From Treponema sp. (GTDB lineage Bacteria > Spirochaetota > Spirochaetia > Treponematales > Treponemataceae), in assembly GCA_014804005.1 (NCBI GenBank), contig JAAVAP010000019.1, positions 16,916-63,599 of the forward strand: a DNA stretch of 46,684 bases, read 5' to 3'. Of this stretch, positions 8,808-16,463 are shown piece after piece. Position 1 is the first letter of the stretch; every line of letters begins with the position of its first letter. The translations under genes and the position numbers were made by a program. The notes below the pieces were generated by a model. It did no database searches. It was not told the origin of the DNA and saw only the letters and a list, made by a program, of their open reading frames with translations.

Positions 8808-10538
8808 TCATTCTTCGCCCGCATTTTGAATTTCTTGCGCTTCCCTGTCATATTTGTCTTTCAGCAAAAAATCAAAGTTGAGCGGCTTTTTCGGAATCCT
8901 GCAAAAATCGAATCGCGCAGAAATTGCCGCCTCGAATCCATGGCGGAATTTTCCGCTTTCGTTGTTGTGATTGAAAACAAAAATGTACGCCGGCTGCGCG
9001 ACAATCGTAAACCATTTCACTGGCGAATAGCTCGCGCGAATATAAATTATGTTGTCGTATTCGGCTTTTTTTCCGGCGGAAGTGTGCGGAGTTTTGTATT
9101 TGCGCCCGTAAGGTTGAATGTATTCGCCATTTTTATCTTTGGCGGGATAAATCCAGTCCGACGAATCCGGATTTTCGTAATTTCCGCGCTTCCATTCTTT
9201 GAAAATATCTTTTTGCGAAAATTCTCCTCGCGCCGCAAAAATGTAATTCAAGCCAATCGAGAATTTTCCCGGTCTTTCGTATTCTGCAGAAATTTTTCCC
9301 GCTGCCGAATCAGGCCCGAGCGGACTTCCAATCCATTCATACGCGCCGTCCTTCGCCGAAACGAGCGACCAGTTCGGACTTTCCTTTATCATAAAATACG
9401 GGTCGGCATAATAGCCTTCCAAATTGAAACGCAAAAATCCCGATGCCAGCGGAAATTGAAGTTCCACGCCACCTTGATATGCCTTGGCTTCGGGAAGAGA
9501 ATCGGGATCGGAAGATTTTTCCGTGGCAAGCTGATGCTCGTCCATCGAATACATAAAATAAATCCGCAGATTTTTTATCGGCACGAAATTCACTTTCATC
9601 GCGAAATATGAAATCCAGTCGTAATGATTGTGCATTTCATAGGCGTGAAAAATTCCGAAAGGATTCACAAAGCTCATGTCAAAATCGTTGTAGCCTGCGC
9701 CGCCTTCCATAAATCCAAGCGTGAGTTTTTTAAAAAGCCGAAAGTCAATCGTGTGCGCGTAGAACGTGGTTTTCGGATTGAGCTGCCGCACATTGAATGC
9801 GTAAGCGAAAATCGGCGAATAAACGCGCAACTGCAAATAAGGAATGTCGGTGAGATAGTCGCTCAAAATCGTGCTTCCAAGCGCGGCGCGGCCGTAGTTC
9901 TGCTTTCCGTACCCAAAACTGAAATTCAGCCCGACGCCGTTCTGCCAGCGATAGCCCGCCGAAAGATAAGTCGAATGCGTCAAGTTGGGATCGAAAGCCT
10001 CCTCCGTGAAAAAATGGTTCACATAATTTTGATTTTCATTTTCAAGAAAGCGCCGCCTTTGTCCGAGCGCGAATCCCATAAAAACCGAAAGATAGTCGCC
10101 AAGCGTTATTTTCAAAGGCAATTCGATCGTGCGCTGCCGCTCGTGATTTCCGTAAAGCCACGCCAAATCGTCCTCGGTTTTCGCATAAAGTTCGAGATTG
10201 GCTTTCGGCTCAGTTCCAATAGAAAAAATTCCCGCGTCCAGCGAAAAGTCGAATTCTTCAAAAAATTCGCGGATGCGGTCGTACTGAATTTTTCCAGCCT
10301 CGCTCAAATGCTCGTAGGGAATATCATCCAAAATTCCTTGAATCGTCTGAATCGAAAGCGGCGCTTCGTCAATGAAATTCCACCGCCCGACATCGATTTC
10401 AATTTGCGCGAGCGCGTCATAAACCCAATGTCCGCTTTCCACCAAATCCTGCCCGCGACGGACAGCGCAAAAAATTTGCGAAGAAAAAATCGCCGAAAAA
10501 ACTACGGCTCGAAGAATTTTGAAAAACGCGCTTTTCAT
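8808..10538 (-). CDS. Outer-membrane beta-barrel protein, Wzi-like, paralogue 3
   Basis: 576 aa, signal peptide MKSAFFKILRAVVFSAIFSS ending near FCA. N-terminal plug motif HWVYDALAQIE shared with paralogue 2, then about 450 residues of alternating aromatic strands including LNPKTTFYAHTIDFRLF and LRFNLEGYYADPYFMIK. The same strands are recognisable in paralogue 2 (HLNLEGYYAQPYLF). First gene of the presumed four-gene minus-strand operon 10538-4018. Its promoter has a -10 box 7 nt from the ATG, with no Shine-Dalgarno. The C-terminal strand is followed by a charged tail rather than ending on an aromatic residue, so the membrane topology is less certain than for paralogue 1. Confidence 0.72.
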   Translation of the reverse strand: MKSAFFKILRAVVFSAIFSSQIFCAVRRGQDLVESGHWVYDALAQIEIDVGRWNFIDEAPLSIQTIQGILDDIPYEHLSEAGKIQYDRIREFFEEFDFSLDAGIFSIGTEPKANLELYAKTEDDLAWLYGNHERQRTIELPLKITLGDYLSVFMGFALGQRRRFLENENQNYVNHFFTEEAFDPNLTHSTYLSAGYRWQNGVGLNFSFGYGKQNYGRAALGSTILSDYLTDIPYLQLRVYSPIFAYAFNVRQLNPKTTFYAHTIDFRLFKKLTLGFMEGGAGYNDFDMSFVNPFGIFHAYEMHNHYDWISYFAMKVNFVPIKNLRIYFMYSMDEHQLATEKSSDPDSLPEAKAYQGGVELQFPLASGFLRFNLEGYYADPYFMIKESPNWSLVSAKDGAYEWIGSPLGPDSAAGKISAEYERPGKFSIGLNYIFAARGEFSQKDIFKEWKRGNYENPDSSDWIYPAKDKNGEYIQPYGRKYKTPHTSAGKKAEYDNIIYIRASYSPVKWFTIVAQPAYIFVFNHNNESGKFRHGFEAAISARFDFCRIPKKPLNFDFLLKDKYDREAQEIQNAGEE

Positions 10539-10545
10539 TTTTACG

Positions 10546-10574
10546 ATTATAACAATTCTTTTTATTTAGCGCAA
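10546..10574 (-). promoter_or_regulatory. Promoter of the outer-membrane protein operon, leaderless
   Basis: On the minus strand: -35 TTGCGC (10574-10569), 17-nt spacer, -10 TATAAT (10551-10546), then 7 nt to the ATG at 10538. The -35 is a weak match; the -10 is perfect. Confidence 0.55.
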
Positions 10575-10648
10575 TAGTTTTAATCTTTTGAGAATCCCGT
10601 TTATTATGGAAGCCATTTGCGGAAGCCCTGAAAAATTCCGCGAAATGC

Positions 10649-10677
10649 TTGACATTTTTTTCTTTAAATAATAAAAT
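10649..10677 (+). promoter_or_regulatory. sigma-70 promoter of rplM-rpsI
   Basis: Consensus -35 TTGACA (10649-10654), exactly 17-nt spacer, -10 TAAAAT (10672-10677). It would give a leader of roughly 95 nt before rplM, unlike the leaderless genes nearby. Confidence 0.85.
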
Positions 10678-10692
10678 ATCTTACCCCGTTAA

Positions 10693-10749
10693 AATCAATG
10701 ACTGCTCATCATTGATTGCGGCGCAATTTGGATGCGAAAATTGCTCCGC
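10693..10749 (+). promoter_or_regulatory. Structured 5' leader of rplM, possible L13 autoregulatory site
   Basis: Two hairpins in the untranslated leader. The first has a perfect 9-bp stem AATCAATGA/TCATTGATT with a 7-nt loop (10693-10717). The second is a GCAATTT/AAATTGC stem with an outer GCG/CGC (10718-10749). Ribosomal-protein operons often bind their own product at such leaders, and an L13 leader motif is known in Firmicutes. Regulation here is inference. Confidence 0.5.
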
Positions 10750-10777
10750 GCAAAAATTTATTCATAGGGTTTTTATT

Positions 10778-11209
10778 ATGATGAAAACTGTTTTTGTAAA
10801 CGAAAAAGACCAGCAGCGCAAATGGTACATCATCGATGCCGCTGGCAAACCGGTTGGACGAGTAGCCGCAAAGGCCGCTTTCGTCATCCGTGGAAAGCAC
10901 AAGGCCGCCTACACTCCGAATCAGGAAATGGGCGATTTCGTGATTGTTATCAATGCGGAAAAAGCCGTAATGACCGGCACAAAACGCAGCGAAAAGCTTT
11001 ATCATTATCATACGGGCTTTGTCGGCGGACTCAAGACTTTCACATACGAAAAGATGCTTGAACGCCATCCTGAAGAGCCGATGCGCCGTGCGATTGCGGG
11101 AATGCTTCCTTCAGGAAGACTTGGTCGTCGCTTGGAAAAGAATTTCAGGATTTACGCCGGTGCCGAGCATCCGCATGCTCCGCAGAATCCAACGCCGCTT
11201 GAAGTGTAA
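10778..11209 (+). CDS. rplM: 50S ribosomal protein L13
   Basis: 143 aa. Contains WYIIDAAGKPVGRVAAKAA near the N-terminus, YTPNQEMGDFVIVINAEK, then the basic signature region FTYEKMLERHPEEPMRRAI and GMLPSGRLGRR typical of L13. AGGG lies 8 nt before the first ATG (10778); a second ATG at 10781 would give MKTVFVNE, the more usual family N-terminus, so the start may be three bases later. L13 is an early-assembly protein of the large subunit. Co-transcribed with rpsI 18 nt downstream, the standard pairing. Confidence 0.97.
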   Translation: MMKTVFVNEKDQQRKWYIIDAAGKPVGRVAAKAAFVIRGKHKAAYTPNQEMGDFVIVINAEKAVMTGTKRSEKLYHYHTGFVGGLKTFTYEKMLERHPEEPMRRAIAGMLPSGRLGRRLEKNFRIYAGAEHPHAPQNPTPLEV

Positions 11210-11227
11210 AGGTAATAGGAGAAAATT

Positions 11228-11623
11228 ATGGCTGCAAAAAATATCGCTATAGGAACAGGTCGCAGAAAGACTGCCGTCGCGCGCGTTTTCTTGCGCGAGG
11301 GTTCTGGAAAAATCGTCGTGAACGGAAAGGACGTTAAGGACTATTTCGCCACGGCCGAGCAGATTCGCACGGTTCACCAGCCTCTTTTGGTAACGTCAAA
11401 CGACAACAAATTTGACATTCTCATCAATGTGAACGGCGGCGGACTCAACGGACAGGCGGGCGCGTGTTTGCACGGCATTTCGCGCGCGTTGCTCCAAGTG
11501 GATCAGGATTGCCGCACGGCTCTCAAGTCGAACGGTTATCTCACTCGCGACAGCCGCATGGTCGAACGCAAAAAGTACGGCCAAAAAGGTGCGCGCAGAA
11601 GATTCCAGTTCAGCAAACGCTAG
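11228..11623 (+). CDS. rpsI: 30S ribosomal protein S9
   Basis: 131 aa, full length for the family. Shows the N-terminal [20 protein letters not shown] signature, central [12 protein letters not shown], and the basic C-terminal tail [17 protein letters not shown] that reaches toward the P-site tRNA in the small subunit. Shine-Dalgarno AGGAG 8 nt upstream. Followed by a strong rho-independent terminator, so rplM-rpsI form a two-gene transcript. Confidence 0.98.
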   Translation: MAAKNIAIGTGRRKTAVARVFLREGSGKIVVNGKDVKDYFATAEQIRTVHQPLLVTSNDNKFDILINVNGGGLNGQAGACLHGISRALLQVDQDCRTALKSNGYLTRDSRMVERKKYGQKGARRRFQFSKR

Positions 11624-11641
11624 TCGATTGCGTACGTTTTC

Positions 11642-11672
11642 AAAAAGCTCTGGTTTTGCCAGGGCTTTTTTT
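11642..11672 (+). terminator. Rho-independent terminator of rplM-rpsI
   Basis: Stem AGCTCTGG/CCAGGGCT (one G-T pair) with loop TTTTG, preceded by A-rich and followed by a 7-T run. Confidence 0.9.
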
Positions 11673-11695
11673 ATTCGTAGATCGGATGGGAATGA

Positions 11696-12346
11696 ATGCG
11701 GATTTTAAAAATCGAAAACATCGGAAGCGACTGCTACAAAATCGCGACGGAAAGCGCGGAATTTTTTCTACGCGCGGAATACTTGCGATTTGTGCGCGAA
11801 GAAGAACTTTGCGAGGACGCGGAATTTTTGGAAGAGCGCGAAGAAGATTTGCTTTTCGCAGGATTTGCGTTCGCCGCAGAAAAAAAAGCCGTCTCCTATC
11901 TTGAACGCTGCGAGCAATGCCGTGCTGGCTTGCAAAAAAAACTCGCGCAAAAAAATTTTGAAAAGAACGCCGTGGAAGCCGCACTCGATTATTTGGAACG
12001 CCGCAATTTTTTGAGCGACGCTCGTTTCGCGCGGGCATGGCTTAATTCGCATAAAATCGCAAAGCCGCAGGGGCGCGCGAGGCTTTCTGCGGAACTTGCT
12101 TCGCGCGGAATCGCAAGGCAAGTTTCGGAAAATGCCCTGCGCGAATTCTTTGAAGAAAGTAGCGAGGAAGAACTTTGCGTTCGGGCTTTGAAAAAACGCG
12201 TACGCGAAAAAAAATCAGGCGAAAAACTTGTGGCGGCTTTGCAGCGCGACGGATTTTCTTACAAAATGATTCGCGCGGCAATGGCGGAATTCGAAGAAGA
12301 AGATTCGAAACTTATAGACACAAAATCCGCCAATATATCAGAATAA
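11696..12346 (+). CDS. recX: Regulatory protein RecX
   Basis: 216 aa, highly charged and helical. It contains the three-helix RecX repeats. The first repeat has A-V-S-Y-L-E-R (about 64-70), then Q-K-K-L-A-Q-K-N-F with A-L-D-Y-L-E-R-R-N-F-L-S-D-A-R-F-A-R-A-W (about 100-119). The R-L-S-A-E-L-A-S-R-G-I repeat follows (about 130-140), and a last degenerate repeat ends near K-M-I-R-A-A-M. RecX binds RecA filaments and limits their extension. No recA is in the window. Preceded by GGGAATGA with GGG 5 nt before the ATG. Convergent with sppA across a strong hairpin. Confidence 0.9.
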   Translation: MRILKIENIGSDCYKIATESAEFFLRAEYLRFVREEELCEDAEFLEEREEDLLFAGFAFAAEKKAVSYLERCEQCRAGLQKKLAQKNFEKNAVEAALDYLERRNFLSDARFARAWLNSHKIAKPQGRARLSAELASRGIARQVSENALREFFEESSEEELCVRALKKRVREKKSGEKLVAALQRDGFSYKMIRAAMAEFEEEDSKLIDTKSANISE

Positions 12347-12347
12347 A

Positions 12348-12369
12348 GGGAGGGGGATTTCCCCCTCCC
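12348..12369. terminator. GC-rich hairpin between convergent recX and sppA
   Basis: Perfect 9-bp stem GGGAGGGGG/CCCCCTCCC with loop ATTT. There is no long T-run on the plus side and a short TTTATT on the minus side. It sits between two convergent stop codons, so a bidirectional terminator is the best reading. Confidence 0.7.
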
Positions 12370-12382
12370 CTCCTCCGCAAAA

Positions 12383-13639
12383 TTAGTTTTTGTACAAATA
12401 TGCCGGATATTTAATTTCGGGCGCGAGAGTTTCCAGCGCGGCTTTCGTTATCGGGTCGAGCAACGCTTCGGAATTTTTCGCGCCGGAAATCACCCTGAAA
12501 AATTTGTTTAAAAAAGGCGGCTCGTATTCGTATTTGTAGTCGAAAAATTCCACAGAAATCGAATCGTCTTCAAAATCCTTTTTTATTTTTTCTTGGAATT
12601 TTTCCTGCGCATCCTCAAGCGAGCCGACGGAATCAATAAGCCCGTTTGCCTTCGCCTGCTTTGCCGTGTAGATGCGGCCATCGGCAATGGCGATAATTTC
12701 TTCGATGGATTTTTGCCGCGCGCTCGCAACAATCCCCGTGAACTGTTCGTAAGCGTCGTCCGCGATGCTTTGCATTATCTCGCGCTGTTCTTCTGTGAGT
12801 GGCGAATTGTAGTTGAGCATATTTTTGTTTTTGCCCGCATGGAATGTTGTCGCCTTGACTCCGAGTTTTTCGAGGAAGCCTGTCGCATCAACCGAAGCGC
12901 CGGCGATCACTCCGATGCTTCCAGTGAGAGTGTTTCGGTTCGCCCAAATCGTGTCGGCGGCGCATGAAATGTAGTAGCCGCCCGAAGCCGCGAGCGATTC
13001 AAAATACGCCCAAATCGGCTTTCCGGATTTTTTATATTCGCGCAAAGCAAGATACGCTTCGTCCGATTCGTAAACCGTTCCACCCGGCGAATCCACCAAC
13101 AACAAAATTCCCAAATTATACGGATCGTTTTTCAAGCCTTCAATTGTGGACAAAAGCCATTCCTGGTTGTACTTTTCGTTCGCCTCTTGGATTACGCCCT
13201 GAATGTAAAGCCGCGCGACATATTCACCACCGACATTTCCTTTGAAAGAATTTCCGAAATGAAAATTTTTAACAGCAAATTTGCCGCTGGAATTTTTGAA
13301 AGGACTCTGCGGAGAAGGTTTCGACGACTCGGGAACGTCCTTTTGAAAAATCACGCTTTTGTTGAGGATGACATAGACCAAAGCCAACGCCGCGACAACG
13401 ATTGCGATTATAAGAAAAATTTTCCCGCCGCCGCTTTTTTTCGCCTCGGCATTTTCATTTTTTTCGGAATCTTCCGTCTTGGGTTTTTCCTGCCGCGACC
13501 TTTGCATTTCCTCCGCCGTCTCAAACGTGCCGCCGAAAAGTTCTTCGTCGCTTTTTTGCGGCTCGGACGTTTCCGTCATAGCATCTTGCTGTTCAAGTTT
13601 TGGAAGTTCAAGTTCAAAATCGTCTGTGTTCGTTTCCAT
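12383..13639 (-). CDS. sppA: Signal peptide peptidase SppA, S49 family
   Basis: 418 aa. An acidic cytoplasmic N-terminal tail of about 70 residues, a single membrane anchor (IFLIIAIVVAALALVYVILN, about 74-93), then an S49 protease domain facing the periplasm. Visible motifs: LLLVDSPGGTVYESDEAY, then the nucleophile Ser in S-L-A-A-S-G-G-Y-Y-I-S-C-A-A-D. G-S-I-G-V-I-A follows, and then the catalytic Lys region HAGKNKNMLNY. Single-domain (Bacillus-like) length. SppA cuts leftover signal peptides in the membrane. Shine-Dalgarno GGAG 8 nt before the ATG. The unusually long acidic N-tail is the only odd feature. Confidence 0.93.
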   Translation of the reverse strand: METNTDDFELELPKLEQQDAMTETSEPQKSDEELFGGTFETAEEMQRSRQEKPKTEDSEKNENAEAKKSGGGKIFLIIAIVVAALALVYVILNKSVIFQKDVPESSKPSPQSPFKNSSGKFAVKNFHFGNSFKGNVGGEYVARLYIQGVIQEANEKYNQEWLLSTIEGLKNDPYNLGILLLVDSPGGTVYESDEAYLALREYKKSGKPIWAYFESLAASGGYYISCAADTIWANRNTLTGSIGVIAGASVDATGFLEKLGVKATTFHAGKNKNMLNYNSPLTEEQREIMQSIADDAYEQFTGIVASARQKSIEEIIAIADGRIYTAKQAKANGLIDSVGSLEDAQEKFQEKIKKDFEDDSISVEFFDYKYEYEPPFLNKFFRVISGAKNSEALLDPITKAALETLAPEIKYPAYLYKN

Positions 13640-13668
13640 AAATTTTCTCCAATATTAAATTTAGGAAA

Positions 13669-13794
13669 CCTCTAAAACCTTCAGTTTTTAGAGGTAACTT
13701 TGAAAATGCGATGTTTTTCGTCGCGCTATTATAGCGACGAAAAACTCGTCGGCACATTCGAAAAAATTGCCAAAGGCAAGTTTTTCGAGGTGCC
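13669..13794. repeat. Hairpin-array intergenic element
   Basis: Three consecutive hairpins fill the space between sppA and the DUF975 gene. The first is CCTCTAAAA/TTTTAGAGG (13669-13694). The second has a 12-bp perfect stem GTTTTTCGTCGC/GCGACGAAAAAC (13713-13745). The third is a 44-nt hairpin with stems GGCAC/GTGCC, TCGAAAAA/TTTTTCGA and TTGCC/GGCAA (13751-13794), ending 2 nt from the DUF975 stop. Confidence 0.8.
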
Positions 13795-13795
13795 T

Positions 13796-14500
13796 TTATT
13801 CAAAATCTGCAAGCGAGACGCGGTTCGTGTCCAAAGCCGCCTGCTTCAAATATTGATAGGCGTTCGTTTTCGTCATAAAACCATACGGCGCGAGCCAAAT
13901 GTAACCAAGCCCGCACGGAATCGAAGCCAAAATCGCCCAGCCGATGAAACTCAAGTCAAGCACGAAAAGTTCGCCTTTGTAGCCGCGCGTAAGTTCCTTG
14001 CTGATTTGCATCGCCTTGCACACGCCGATTTTGGGATTTTCCGCCATGATAAAAAACATCATCGAATACGAATAGGATTTCACGATTCCTGGAATGAAAA
14101 ACAAAAGCGACCAAAGGAAGACCCAAAGAATAAACCAAAGCCCGCCGCGAAATGCCTGCCACCATTGGTTGAGCCCGTTCGTAAAATCCGAAAAATAAAT
14201 CTTACGGCTTTCCTTAAACATCGTGTTGTGAACGCTCAGAATCGCCACAGTGAAAATGACTGCGACCGCGCCCAAAATCATATTGATGATTCTCAATATT
14301 TGCGAAGGTCTGTACGAAACAAAAAAGCTGCCATTGCCAGGCGCGCTCACGAAGTAGTCGTTGTTCCAAGAATTAAGTCCAATCGCGGTGGCAAAAATAC
14401 CAATCAGCGCGTAAGTCAAAAGCGTCGCGAGAACGGGAATTTTCCATCTGCCCTTGAGCTGCTCCAACGCAACCGCCTTAAATTTTTTTCGTTCAAACAT
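13796..14500 (-). CDS. DUF975 family integral membrane protein
   Basis: 234 aa, five or so hydrophobic segments (about 22-45, 75-95, 120-140, 155-165, 185-205). The opening F-K-A-V-A-L-E-Q-L-K-G-R-W and the middle segment FFIPGIVKSYSYSMMFFIMA, followed by KAMQISKELTRGYKGELF, are the DUF975 hallmarks (conserved PGIxKxYxYS and S-x-x-M-x-G/R-x-K). Function unknown; in the cytoplasmic membrane. Strong GGAGG Shine-Dalgarno 6 nt before the ATG. It lies between CYTH and sppA on the same strand but is separated from both by hairpin elements. Confidence 0.88.
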   Translation of the reverse strand: MFERKKFKAVALEQLKGRWKIPVLATLLTYALIGIFATAIGLNSWNNDYFVSAPGNGSFFVSYRPSQILRIINMILGAVAVIFTVAILSVHNTMFKESRKIYFSDFTNGLNQWWQAFRGGLWFILWVFLWSLLFFIPGIVKSYSYSMMFFIMAENPKIGVCKAMQISKELTRGYKGELFVLDLSFIGWAILASIPCGLGYIWLAPYGFMTKTNAYQYLKQAALDTNRVSLADFE

Positions 14501-14557
14501 TTTTTCCTCCGTTAAATTTTAATATTTTCAGAAATCTTAATTTCTCAAAATTGTTAC

Positions 14558-14655
14558 GCAAGCCTTTGGCTTGCTACCTAGTTCCGCAAAGCGAAACTCG
14601 CAACCATTTTACTAGAAGTTAAAATTGCCGATGCTTAATCAGCCGTCAATTTTAA
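14558..14655. repeat. Hairpin-array intergenic element
   Basis: Contains GCAAGCC-TTT-GGCTTGC (14558-14574), an AGTT-CGC/GCG-AACT stem (about 14580-14598), and TTAAAATTG/CAATTTTAA enclosing about 19 nt (14619-14655), the last overlapping the CYTH stop codon. The GCAAGCC hairpin and the following T-A-C-C-T-A-G-T-T-C context recur at 23717-23740. Confidence 0.75.
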
Positions 14656-15284
14656 TTTCCCTTTTCAATTTGCGCACACTCCAACAATTCAGAATAATAT
14701 TTTTCCTCGATGTCGCGAAGCTCAAGTCCCGATTTCACGACGAAAGATTCCAGCGTCGAATTGATTTCGCGCAACGTTTCTTCATCTTGCCGCGGCGAAA
14801 GTATTTCGATTTCCAAAAAATCGCCGAGCGGCGGAACTGCGCAAAGTTCCAAATGCGCGCTCGAAAAAAATCCGCCCTTGCATTCAGCGTACCAGCCAAA
14901 AGAATCCTTATGCTTGCAAAAATGATTTTCGAATCCGCTAGCAAGCAAAAGTTCTTTCACGCACTCCACGTTCGAAATTTCCGTTTCGTACTCGTCGTTC
15001 ACTTCGATTGTGCCGCCGTCGGATTCCGTGCGCCGTTCCTTTTTTTTATAATTGAGAAATGTTTTTTTTTCGATTATTTTTTGTTCCGTAAAATTGAAAA
15101 AATCTTTCGTGGAGCGATGCTCTTCGGTGCGGATTCGCGCGGTGACACGTTCCATTCCCGGACGCTCAAGTTTAAAATAAATGTCATCCTTGATGATGAT
15201 GCGATCAAAGCGTGCGAATGAATTCAACTTTTTGATTACGTCGGCGCGATTTGCGACATGCGCTTTGAGTTCCACTTCGAACAT
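14652..15284 (-). CDS. CYTH-domain protein (class IV adenylate cyclase / thiamine-triphosphatase type)
   Basis: 210 aa. The N-terminus MFEVELKAHV contains the E-x-E-x-K motif that defines CYTH proteins and coordinates metal and triphosphate. Further acidic/basic strand pairs follow (RVTARIRTEE, EKKTFLNYKKKERR, E-T-E-I-S-N-V, HLELCAVPPLGDFLEIEIL), as expected for the triphosphate tunnel. Members make cAMP or hydrolyse inorganic or thiamine triphosphate; sequence alone does not decide. The 210-aa length and E-V-E-L-K start are closest to class IV (CyaB) proteins. The -10 box lies 6 nt before the ATG and no Shine-Dalgarno is present. Divergent from dus. Confidence 0.85.
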   Translation of the reverse strand: MFEVELKAHVANRADVIKKLNSFARFDRIIIKDDIYFKLERPGMERVTARIRTEEHRSTKDFFNFTEQKIIEKKTFLNYKKKERRTESDGGTIEVNDEYETEISNVECVKELLLASGFENHFCKHKDSFGWYAECKGGFFSSAHLELCAVPPLGDFLEIEILSPRQDEETLREINSTLESFVVKSGLELRDIEEKYYSELLECAQIEKGN

Positions 15285-15290
15285 TCGGAT

Positions 15291-15323
15291 AGTATATCAT
15301 AAAAAAATATTTTGTGCTATACT
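15291..15323. promoter_or_regulatory. Divergent promoter pair, CYTH (minus) and dus (plus)
   Basis: Minus-strand -10 TATACT at 15296-15291, 6 nt from the CYTH ATG; its -35 is weak. Plus-strand extended -10 TGCTATACT with the hexamer at 15318-15323, about 35 nt before the dus start. The two -10 boxes are only 21 nt apart, so the promoters overlap and may compete. Confidence 0.65.
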
Positions 15324-15358
15324 ATTTTAATCGCTTGAAATTTTCTTGGAAAATCTTT

Positions 15359-16381
15359 ATGGAAAAAAAACTGATTTGCGGACCAATGGCAACTTTGAGC
15401 CACGAGGCTTTCCGCCACATCGTGGAACGCTTCGGCGGCGTGGACGAACATTACACGGAAATGATAAACGCGCCGACACTTTTACAAGGCGGGCCTTTCG
15501 AAAAATATTATTTGATGGACGGTCCTTGCCCCGAAAAAATCGTGTGGCAGCTCACTTCGAATGACGCGGACGCAATGGCAAGCGCGGCGGCTTTTTTGGT
15601 GCGACGCGACGGAATTGGAATCGACATAAACATGGGTTGCTGCGCTCCCGAAATCGTGAAAAGCGGCGCGGGAATCGCGTGGATGCTCAAAGACGAGCGC
15701 GAAACTTTTACCATGGTTGAAAAAGTAAAATCCGCCATCGAAAATTGCGGCGCGAAAAAACGCCTCAGCGTAAAACTTAGGCTTGGCGGCGAAGATTTTT
15801 CCGTGGAAAGATTTTTCAATTTTTGCGAAGAACTTTGCAGCCTAGGCGTTGAAAGGCTCGCGCTCCATCCTCGCACGCAAAAAGAAAAATTGAGCCGCCC
15901 AGTGCGAAAATTTTTCGCGGAAGAATTGGCGGCGCGGCTCTCGCAAAAAGGCGTGGACGTGATTTTTAACGGAAACGTCCGCGACGCGCAAAGCGCGGCA
16001 CAAGTTTTTGAAGAATGTCCGAACGTTACGGGAATAATGATAAGCCGCGCGGCAGTGCAAAAGCCGTGGATTTTCGCGCAGCTTCGCGCGGAATTGAAAA
16101 AATATTTTTGCGCAAACGAGCGCGGCGAAAAAAGCAGCGCAGGCAAAATCGACTTGCTCGAACTCGGACTTGAGTACATCGAAAACCTGCAAAGATTCCA
16201 ACCGCAGGAATTCTTCCGCACGCGCATGCAAAGATTTTTTTCGTATTACTGCGACAATTTTTCATTCGCGCATTATCTCAAAACCAAAATGCTTAACAGC
16301 CGAACGCGCGAGGAGGCGGAAGAAAATCTCCGCGCATATTTTGAAAAAGTTCCCGAAGACAGAATGATTGAAATCCCTTGA
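15359..16381 (+). CDS. dus: tRNA-dihydrouridine synthase
   Basis: 340 aa from ATG 15359. An upstream in-frame GTG at 15314 overlaps the -10 box and cannot be used. TIM-barrel flavoenzyme reducing uridines in the tRNA D-loop with NADPH. Motifs: GPMATLSHEAFR near the N-terminus, EMINAPTLL, GIDINMGCCAPEIVKSGAG (about 85-103, the conserved Cys-Ala-Pro region that protonates uridine), SVKLRLG, LALHPRT, VIFNGNVRD, and MISRAAVQKPWIF with the FMN-phosphate site. The C-terminal helical domain carries RMQRFFSYYCDNF. GGA lies 8 nt upstream of the start as a weak Shine-Dalgarno. Confidence 0.95.
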   Translation: MEKKLICGPMATLSHEAFRHIVERFGGVDEHYTEMINAPTLLQGGPFEKYYLMDGPCPEKIVWQLTSNDADAMASAAAFLVRRDGIGIDINMGCCAPEIVKSGAGIAWMLKDERETFTMVEKVKSAIENCGAKKRLSVKLRLGGEDFSVERFFNFCEELCSLGVERLALHPRTQKEKLSRPVRKFFAEELAARLSQKGVDVIFNGNVRDAQSAAQVFEECPNVTGIMISRAAVQKPWIFAQLRAELKKYFCANERGEKSSAGKIDLLELGLEYIENLQRFQPQEFFRTRMQRFFSYYCDNFSFAHYLKTKMLNSRTREEAEENLRAYFEKVPEDRMIEIP

Positions 16382-16463
16382 ACAATGCTTGACAAAATAA
16401 TTTCGCCGCTTGCGATTGCTTCACACAACCGAATCCATCATTTTTTTTCGAGCCAATCACCAC

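Noticed and set aside
10606..10671. 21-codon frame starting MEAICGSPEK before rplM
   Set aside because: It overlaps the -35 and most of the rplM promoter, has no Shine-Dalgarno, and matches nothing.
12348..12369. G-quadruplex
   Set aside because: The G-runs pair perfectly with adjacent C-runs in a 9-bp hairpin between convergent stops, so a terminator is the simpler reading.
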